A DNA stretch of 64,000 nucleotides from Celeribacter baekdonensis (lineage in GTDB: Bacteria; Pseudomonadota; Alphaproteobacteria; Rhodobacterales; Rhodobacteraceae), in contig NZ_CP028475.1 of assembly GCF_003047105.1 (NCBI RefSeq), positions 1,736,001 to 1,800,000 on the forward strand, in the 5' to 3' direction. Of the stretch, positions 58,210 to 64,000 are shown one piece after another. Position 1 is the stretch's first letter. Each line of letters begins with the position of its first letter. A program made the translations under genes and the position numbers. The notes beneath the pieces are model-generated. The model made no database searches. It was given only the letters and a program-made list of their open reading frames with translations, and was not told the origin of the DNA.

Positions 58210-60063
58210 TTACCGCGGACACCCCTCAAGCCCGCGTGAGACATTGCCCGAGACGGAGTCAAGACAAGGCGCGTCGGGCACATTCACTCCGACGCTCTCC
58301 AAATACCGCTCCAAAACGCCCAGCCCAATCTGGCCTTGCACAAAGGGGCGCACCAACGCCAAAGGGTCATCAGAGGGCTCTGTCTGTGCCAAAAGCGCGT
58401 CCACTGTCGCCTGATCTCCGATCATCGCTGCGGCCGCCAAAAGCAAAAAATCATAGGTCCGACCGTCTTTACCCGCCATATTTTGGCGCGCCTCATCCAC
58501 CAAACGGGCGTTTTCTTGAACCAACCCGGCCACCAAAAGCGGCAGGTACATGTAGGGCGCTGGTTCAAAGCTCATGTGAATGGCGGTCTGCGCTGCGGCA
58601 CGTGCTTCTTGATACAAATCCGCAGCCATATAACTATAGGCCAAAACCGCGTAGGATGTCGGATTGGCCGGATTGAGCGCCACCGCGTGCTGCGCGTTCT
58701 GAATGGCCAAATCGACATTGCCTTTGGCGTTGTTCACCGCAGAAAAAAGGATAAAGGCCATGTCAGAATTAGGAAATAGATCTGCCACATCGTTGGCATA
58801 GGCTGTGACGTCCTCTGACGTGGACCGCATTCGCTCAGGCAACTGATCCGTGTCCATATACGCAAATTCAGGCACAGCATGTAAAAGCAATGTCCCCCAA
58901 GATGCCGCCCCCGCAGGGTCCGTTTCGAGCTCCACGGTTAACTCTTCGAAACACTGATAGGCCTTTTCAAACTGTTCAATAGAATAGGAGATTAAAAACC
59001 GATCTGTCAGGGTCACACACCGGTAGATATCAAGTTGATCGTCATTGTCTGAATTCAGGTTTTGATCCATGTGCTCAAGGCTCACACGGCTGATCACCCC
59101 GCCTTGCGCCCCCAAGCCTCCGCTGATTTGCAACGAAATTTCATGTAGCGCATCTGATACGCTCCGACCTTCAAGATAGCGCGTGATGCGTGTGTCGACA
59201 TAGCTGCGTCGCGTCTTCGAATCCGACAATTCAACCGCAACATCCACCGACCCTTTCAGATCAAGAATATTGCCTCGCAGCACGAAATCCGACCCCTCCA
59301 TTTCACTATATTCATCCGCCGATAAAACCCAAATCCTGGCCCGCCCAAAGCGTTGAAAATCTCCAGCGATCTGGCGTTGGAACGCTTTGGCCACGGCTGT
59401 ATTGGCCGGATTGCCCGTCAGGTTAGAGAACGGTGCGATGGCTATGACGGGGTAGCTTTCAAAAGCGATCCGCGCTGTGTCAACAGGCTCCGGGCGCAGA
59501 TAAACCCTCTGCCATGCCCAGAACGCCCCAAACCCAACGGCAACAAGGAGGACCAATACCGAAACAGCGCGCATAGCCCCCCAGCGCGCCGATCTTGGCG
59601 CAGCAGGCGCGGGTGGGACAGGCGCTTGTGCTTGAGGATCATCACCATCTGGCGCATCTTCCGCGGTATGATCCAAAGGCCGCTCAGGCTCCGTCGCACT
59701 CAAAGCAGCGGCCTGTGGTGTCTCGCCATCAGATTTGAGCGCCAAAACATAGCTGCCACGCGGTAGGCTGATTTGGGTCAAGCGGCGGGGATTGTCATCG
59801 TAAAAGGTTGTGATCGCCTCGCGCAGCCGTCGCATTCGGACCCGCACAATCGGATCAATGGCAGGATCAAAATCATCGCCCCGCCCCAGTAAGTCATGCG
59901 CAACGACATATTCGTTGATCTGCTCTGCGCGTCCTTCGACCATTCTTTCGGCCAGAAAACTCAGCAACGCACGGTTGACTTTTGAACGCGCGAACTGTGC
60001 GCTCTCAAGTAACGCACCCACTTCACGTTTCAAAAGGTCGTGTGTGTGCCCAGTCTCGGACAT
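58210..60063 (-). CDS. Membrane-anchored winged-helix regulator with TPR-like domain (CadC-like layout)
   Basis: This protein of about 617 residues has a cytoplasmic N-terminal DNA-binding-like domain (LLESAQFARSKVNRALLSFL, then VRVRMRRLREAIT, DNPRRLTQISLPRGSY), a Pro/Ala-rich linker, and one membrane helix (VSVLVLLVAVGFGAFWAWQ, about residues 170-190). A periplasmic part follows with a TolB-like region and TPR-like repeats (AQHAVALNPANPTSYAVLAYS). The layout recalls CadC. The start is uncertain: 60063 (MSETGHTHD) or 60093. Its neighbour is a basic amino acid decarboxylase. Confidence 0.78.
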   Translation of the reverse strand: MSETGHTHDLLKREVGALLESAQFARSKVNRALLSFLAERMVEGRAEQINEYVVAHDLLGRGDDFDPAIDPIVRVRMRRLREAITTFYDDNPRRLTQISLPRGSYVLALKSDGETPQAAALSATEPERPLDHTAEDAPDGDDPQAQAPVPPAPAAPRSARWGAMRAVSVLVLLVAVGFGAFWAWQRVYLRPEPVDTARIAFESYPVIAIAPFSNLTGNPANTAVAKAFQRQIAGDFQRFGRARIWVLSADEYSEMEGSDFVLRGNILDLKGSVDVAVELSDSKTRRSYVDTRITRYLEGRSVSDALHEISLQISGGLGAQGGVISRVSLEHMDQNLNSDNDDQLDIYRCVTLTDRFLISYSIEQFEKAYQCFEELTVELETDPAGAASWGTLLLHAVPEFAYMDTDQLPERMRSTSEDVTAYANDVADLFPNSDMAFILFSAVNNAKGNVDLAIQNAQHAVALNPANPTSYAVLAYSYMAADLYQEARAAAQTAIHMSFEPAPYMYLPLLVAGLVQENARLVDEARQNMAGKDGRTYDFLLLAAAAMIGDQATVDALLAQTEPSDDPLALVRPFVQGQIGLGVLERYLESVGVNVPDAPCLDSVSGNVSRGLEGCPR

Positions 60064-60188
60064 CGCGATGGCCCCGGTGATCCCAATTTTCATTTCGCAA
60101 CAATGTAACATGTTTCATATGTGTAGAAAGCGGAATATCTCTGAAAAACTGGCGCAAAGCTGATGGATTTGCATTCTGGGAGACAAAA

Positions 60189-60220
60189 CTGACGTCGCGT
60201 CAGTTACGCGATGTTACGCA
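60189..60220. promoter_or_regulatory. Palindrome and direct repeats upstream of the membrane regulator
   Basis: CTGACG (60189-60194) and CGTCAG (60198-60203) flank a 3-base centre. They are followed directly by GTTACGC-GAT-GTTACGC (60204-60220), a 7-base direct repeat with 10-base period. The cluster lies about 125 bases from the CadC-like start and may bind one or two regulators. Confidence 0.4.
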
Positions 60221-60334
60221 AGCGCTTTGGAAAGCCCGTGGCCACGCCCCACCGGCATGATCGGATGAAACCAGTTGTTTCTAACTCTCGCGATTGTCGC
60301 GCGTCATAAGCGCGTCGACCAAGGAGTTCCCATA

Positions 60335-60463
60335 GTGCCCACCATTGCTTTGCCCCACACCCTTTCTCGCGTCAAAGACAGACTGCTTCGGGTGCTCGGC
60401 GGCTTGACTGGCCCAAAGCTGGCCCTGCCCAACACAGTGCCCCCCCGACCCCGCGGCCTTTAG
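60335..60463 (+). CDS. Possible 42-residue peptide
   Basis: This short frame starts at GTG 60335 with AAGGAG eight bases upstream. It encodes a basic peptide with VKDRLLRVLGGLTGPKLALP and a Pro/Arg-rich end. It has no known homolog. It could be real or chance. Confidence 0.3.
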   Translation: MPTIALPHTLSRVKDRLLRVLGGLTGPKLALPNTVPPRPRGL

Positions 60464-60519
60464 ATCCGCGGATGTATCATGCTGTGCTGAACAGTGCAGC
60501 GCCGGGCGGATGTCAAAAT

Positions 60520-60936
60520 ATGCCACACCACAGCGACGCAACGGATCGCAGGTCTGAGGACTACGGCGTACAACGCGCCGGACTTCTGATCGTCACCTTG
60601 ACAGATCCCTCCGCAAGCCTCGCCGCTGAGACCCTCGCGGACATGCGCGCCACAACTGTGGCCAGCTTTGATGCCGCAGAACAGGCTCTTCAGGCGAAAC
60701 ACTATAAGCTGATTGTCGTCGAGTGCTCCCAAACCCAAGACGCGATTGTGCGCGGCGCAATGCGCATCCGAAGAATGTTACCAGAGGGCAGCGCCTCTGC
60801 ATTACTGGTTTACCAAGCGTCAGAGGATGGCACGATAGATCTCTTGCGCTACACCCCCCAAGCCTCAGCCTTTGCGTTTCTTGCCGCGCGTGACCATCAA
60901 TTGCGCGCACATGTGCTTGCCTTCCTTAAAAACTGA
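60520..60936 (+). CDS. Hypothetical protein, receiver-like fold
   Basis: This 138-residue protein has an alternating strand-helix pattern (GLLIVTLTD, ATTVASFDAAEQALQ, YKLIVVECSQ, SALLVYQAS) like a response regulator receiver. The phospho-acceptor Asp position is Glu (VVECS) and the acidic pocket is missing, so it may be a pseudo-receiver. Start 60520 is a guess; 60472 is also in frame. Confidence 0.5.
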   Translation: MPHHSDATDRRSEDYGVQRAGLLIVTLTDPSASLAAETLADMRATTVASFDAAEQALQAKHYKLIVVECSQTQDAIVRGAMRIRRMLPEGSASALLVYQASEDGTIDLLRYTPQASAFAFLAARDHQLRAHVLAFLKN

Positions 60937-61012
60937 CCCACCTCTTTATAAAGTCCATTGTATCGACGCCGCCCCATTCAGGTGGCGCATCTGTTTGAGT
61001 ACGAGATCTGCT

Positions 61013-61396
61013 ATGAAACCGCCCCGACCCCCTCTAAAACGCCGCACGGTGATTCAATCGACCTCCTGCGCGTTGCGACTTAGCTTCACAGGCATTGACC
61101 ACAATCGCGCGGCGTCAAATGCAGCGGGGGCACCCTATTATTGCGCAGAAGGCAAGCCTGCGCTCCTGAGCGAAAGCGAAGCGAATACGATTTCACGCCT
61201 GCTTGATGTCTGCGCGCAATATGAGCAACAAGGTGACACACATCTGTCCGAGATTGTTGACCGGATCGGCCTGTCGTTGATGCAGGTTTTCTTGATGCGC
61301 GCCCACGTCCGCCCCCAATCACATTTCGGTGCCAACGGCCCTGAGACCCCGTCTCAAAACCTTCCCTCATGCCCCCACACCCCCAAAACCTCGTAA
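61013..61396 (+). CDS. Hypothetical protein of 127 residues
   Basis: The frame from ATG 61013 has a basic N-terminus and a helical middle (LLSESEANTISRLLDVCAQYEQQGDTH in part, then IVDRIGLSLMQVFLMR) that looks protein-like. Its ends are low in complexity and rich in Pro. There is no clear Shine-Dalgarno and no family. It may be a real small gene or a decayed one. Confidence 0.35.
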   Translation: MKPPRPPLKRRTVIQSTSCALRLSFTGIDHNRAASNAAGAPYYCAEGKPALLSESEANTISRLLDVCAQYEQQGDTHLSEIVDRIGLSLMQVFLMRAHVRPQSHFGANGPETPSQNLPSCPHTPKTS

Positions 61397-61485
61397 AACG
61401 CCCCCCGCGCCGTGGTGGGGCGCTGCTGTAACGGGCACCTTGCGCCAACGCGCTTGCCAACTCTGCGCCCCCCGCGTAAGCCGAG

Positions 61486-62829
61486 ATGACCCAAACGGAT
61501 CGACCCATTCCCAACGCAAACGGGGGCTTTTTGCTAATCTATCGCCTTCTTCTGAGTGTGCTCAGCCCGATTTTCGCACTTTTGATGCTGCGCCAAGTGC
61601 TGCGTGGCCGCGAACGCCTGTCGGATTTGGCGGAGCGCTTTGGGGCCGGACTGACCGCGCATCCTGTTTCTTGTGCACCAAAACTATGGGTCCACGGGGC
61701 TTCGAATGGCGAACTCACCGGCGCGCGCGCCCTGATCGAAGAGGCCCTGCGCCGCAGCCCCGACCTTGAGATTTTGGTCACGACCAACACGGTCACAGCA
61801 CGTAAAATGGTCCGGGGCTGGGCTTTGCCGCGCGTCAGCGTGCGGCTCGCCCCTTTCGATCTGCGCCCGGTGTTGCGCCGCTTTATCACCGCCACGACGC
61901 CCGCAGCCCTTGTGTCGATCGAAAACGAAATTTGGCCCAATCGCTTTGCCCTTTTGGCGCAAAACGCCATCCCGGTGATTGTTGCGGGCGCGCGGATGTC
62001 GGACCGCTCGGCCCAGCGCTGGGAAAAAATGGCACCTATTTTTGGCGGCATCATCCGCCCTACCATCGCCGCCATCACCCGCCTTGCCGCCCAAGACACC
62101 GCCTCAGAACAGCGGCTGTTGCAACTGGGCCTGCCGCCCGCCGCCCTTTTGCCGAAAATGAACCTCAAAAGCACCGTCGACATTGACATCGCGCCGCTGA
62201 AAAACGCCGACCCCATCGCGGCGCAGTTTGACCGCGCCACCACGATTTTGGCTGCCTCGACCCATCCGGGCGAAGAGCGCACCGTGCTTGAGGCCTTTCA
62301 TCACCTGCGCCAAACCCACCCGCAGGCGCGGCTGATTTTAGCGCCGCGTCATCCGGCCCGCGCTGACAGTATCGCAACCGAATTGAGCCGCACCGGGTTT
62401 ACCTATGTCCGCCGGTCCAAAGGCGATGCCCTTGGCGATGCATCGGTCTATCTGGCGGATAGTTTGGGCGAAATGCCGCTGTGGTACGGGCTCTCTGGCA
62501 TCAGTTTCATCGGCGGATCTTTGGTCAATCTCGGCGGTCACACCCCGTTTGAACCGGCACAATGCGGCACTGCCATCCTGCATGGCCCCTCTGTCTCAAA
62601 CCACCTGACCGCCTACCGCGCATTGGATGCGGCGGGGGCTGCAATTGAAATCACCGATGCGGCCTCTTTGGCCGAGGCCATGCGGAGCTTGATGAATGAG
62701 CCGGCCCGCGCCACAGCCATGGCAGAGGCCGCCCATGCCGCGCTTGCACCGTTGCGTGGGGCCGCAGCACAACAAGAGGCATTTTGGGCCACTTTGGCCG
62801 ATGTGCCCAAATTAAAAGCATTGTCATAA
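61486..62829 (+). CDS. waaA: 3-deoxy-D-manno-octulosonic acid (Kdo) transferase
   Basis: This 447-residue GT-B transferase of family 30 adds Kdo to lipid A. It has an N-terminal membrane anchor (LLSVLSPIFALLML), KLWVHGASNGE (catalytic Glu), VSIENEIWPN, PRHPAR, and the C-terminal FIGGSLVNLGGHTPFEPA. The ATG at 61486 has no strong Shine-Dalgarno. It shows that the cell makes LPS. Confidence 0.93.
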   Translation: MTQTDRPIPNANGGFLLIYRLLLSVLSPIFALLMLRQVLRGRERLSDLAERFGAGLTAHPVSCAPKLWVHGASNGELTGARALIEEALRRSPDLEILVTTNTVTARKMVRGWALPRVSVRLAPFDLRPVLRRFITATTPAALVSIENEIWPNRFALLAQNAIPVIVAGARMSDRSAQRWEKMAPIFGGIIRPTIAAITRLAAQDTASEQRLLQLGLPPAALLPKMNLKSTVDIDIAPLKNADPIAAQFDRATTILAASTHPGEERTVLEAFHHLRQTHPQARLILAPRHPARADSIATELSRTGFTYVRRSKGDALGDASVYLADSLGEMPLWYGLSGISFIGGSLVNLGGHTPFEPAQCGTAILHGPSVSNHLTAYRALDAAGAAIEITDAASLAEAMRSLMNEPARATAMAEAAHAALAPLRGAAAQQEAFWATLADVPKLKALS

Positions 62830-62972
62830 GCGATTTTTGCAGCTCATATTCTTGAGAGACGATTTTTCTTTCCGAGTGTCATGTGCCTTTAGTACTGCTC
62901 GTCTATGCTGGGGCGTGATTGGGCTTGGGAGGGTCTGTTGCACTCAGCAAGGGGCAGGAGAACCACGGACCT

Positions 62973-63452
62973 ATGTCAATGATCAGAGCCAGACAGCATC
63001 CGGTCAAACTCGGGCGCAGTACCAAAGACAGCGTGCGCACCCAGTTTGGGGCGTTGGTGTGGCGCTATCGCAAAGACAAACTTCAGGTTCTGTTGATCAA
63101 ATCGCGCCGTCGCAAGCGCTGGATCATCCCCAAAGGCTGGCCGATGGATGGCCAAACCCCCGTGCAAGCCGCCGCCACCGAAGCTTGGGAAGAGGCGGGC
63201 ATCAAAGGTCGCCCTGCGCCGATCTGCATTGGCCTCTATTCCTACCTGAAATACCCGCGCGATGGTCAACCGCCGATGCCCTGTGTCGTTGCCGTCTTTC
63301 CGCTCAAAGCGCGCTGGGTGTTTGACAAATATCCCGAAGCCGATCAGCGCAAGCGCAAATGGGTGACCCTCAAAAAGGCTGTGGGGATGGTTGATGACCC
63401 GGAACTGGCCCAAATCATTCGCCATTTCGATCCGCGTCACTATCGCCTCTGA
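62973..63452 (+). CDS. Nudix hydrolase (diphosphoinositol phosphate-hydrolase type)
   Basis: This 159-residue protein has a Nudix box GWPMDGQTPVQAAATEAWEE followed by AGI. Two usual residues differ: Gln replaces the Glu before TP, and Thr replaces the Arg of RE, though the EE pair is kept. PKGWPMDG is typical of alphaproteobacterial DIPP-like members acting on nucleoside or inositol polyphosphates. ATG 62973 or 62979 is the start. Confidence 0.85.
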   Translation: MSMIRARQHPVKLGRSTKDSVRTQFGALVWRYRKDKLQVLLIKSRRRKRWIIPKGWPMDGQTPVQAAATEAWEEAGIKGRPAPICIGLYSYLKYPRDGQPPMPCVVAVFPLKARWVFDKYPEADQRKRKWVTLKKAVGMVDDPELAQIIRHFDPRHYRL

Positions 63453-63562
63453 TGTCTGAGCCATCCGTGCCTTGAGTTTTCGGCGCAATGCCCCACATGA
63501 TTGCCAAGCCCTGTGCTGGGCGATATGTTTGAATCCTGCCCTTCCCCTATGATCGCCCCGCC

Positions 63563-64000
63563 ATGATCCGATACATGCTTAAATGCGACCAAGACCATCA
63601 GTTCGAAAGTTGGTTTCGTTCGGCTGACGCCTTTGACACGCTCTGCACGCAGGCGCAGGTGAGCTGTCCGCTTTGTGGCTCGCAGAAGGTCACAAAGGCA
63701 ATGATGGCCCCAACGGTGAGCACGACGCGTGCCACAGGAACCGCCCCCTCTGAACCGCCCGCAACCGCCCCGGTCCAACCGACACCACAGGCCGCCCCCC
63801 TCGCGCCGGATCAACCAACACCTGAGCAAATCGAACGTGCCATGGCGAAACTGCGCGCTGAAGTGGAGCAAAACTCCGATTACGTTGGTGTCGAATTTGC
63901 CGATGAGGCCCGTAAAATTCATACCGGCGACGCCCCGGCCCGCGCGATTTACGGCGAGGCAAACTTTGAAGAGGCCAAAGCGTTGCTCGAAGATGGCGTC
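63563..64000 (+). CDS. DUF1178 family protein, partial (runs off the window)
   Basis: The readable 146 residues begin MIRYMLKCDQDHQFESWF, with the zinc-ribbon-like CPLCGS, a Pro/Ala-rich linker, and NSDYVGVEFADEARKIHTGD, all DUF1178 features. The function is unknown. The gene continues past base 64000, and probably only a few residues are missing. Confidence 0.87.
   Translation, partial: MIRYMLKCDQDHQFESWFRSADAFDTLCTQAQVSCPLCGSQKVTKAMMAPTVSTTRATGTAPSEPPATAPVQPTPQAAPLAPDQPTPEQIERAMAKLRAEVEQNSDYVGVEFADEARKIHTGDAPARAIYGEANFEEAKALLEDGV

Overview
The window looks like chromosomal DNA of an alphaproteobacterium, most likely a marine Rhodobacterales (roseobacter-type) species. This is inferred from moderately high G+C, tightly packed genes with 4-base start/stop overlaps, and families typical of that group: an LdtR-type MarR regulator, SdhE, a DUF1194 protein, a PopZ-like DUF2497 protein, a pcm-tolC pair, a DUF6280-like protein and a lone Flp-type pilin. 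Most genes are housekeeping or metabolic.

Layout. 1-2.7 kb: a bufferin-type operon (DUF2282 precursor, DUF692/MNIO enzyme, DUF2063 partner, DoxX), with a terminator-like hairpin after the precursor gene. 2.6-9.9 kb: ArsC-like protein, cold-shock protein, SGNH hydrolase, thyA-folA, glyoxalase, DUF1194 protein, MarR regulator, SdhE, aspartate aminotransferase. 10-18.2 kb: MATE transporter, NAD-dependent epimerase, lipocalin lipoprotein, aldo/keto reductase, metG, two glycosyltransferases. 18.2-25.8 kb: tRNA-Leu, rhomboid-GFA pair, Flp pilin, inositol monophosphatase, metR/metF, DUF2235 hydrolase, fold-III ornithine decarboxylase. 25.8-34.1 kb: Lrp/AsnC regulator, beta-lactamase-fold protein lacking its nucleophile, valS, enoyl-CoA hydratase, two aminotransferases. 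34.3-46.4 kb: phosphatase and MsbA-like exporter, glycosyltransferase, ygfZ, BKACE enzyme, efp, cupin, cobQ, PopZ-like protein, tolC, pcm.

The accessory part is 46.6-51.7 kb. It has a tRNA-Cys, a decayed tyrosine integrase, an IS5-family element, a truncated GNAT-like gene, an ABC exporter behind a short leader ORF, about 750 bp without a clear gene that carries one isolated type I-E-like CRISPR repeat, and a LuxR-type regulator. It is followed by an operon of two secreted proteins, one a VWA protein with a duplicated four-cysteine module. The window ends with a large fold-I basic amino acid decarboxylase, a CadC-like membrane regulator, waaA, a Nudix hydrolase and a DUF1178 gene cut by the window edge.

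Two patterns cut across genes. First, five genes (SGNH hydrolase, folA, lipocalin, enoyl-CoA hydratase, IS transposase) each lack exactly one base, in or beside a homopolymer. This suggests systematic sequencing or assembly errors; in the IS it could instead be programmed -1 frameshifting. Second, a 115-bp two-hairpin repeat occurs twice, each time between convergent genes, with a paired compensatory base change in one stem. This is the best candidate for an undescribed element here.
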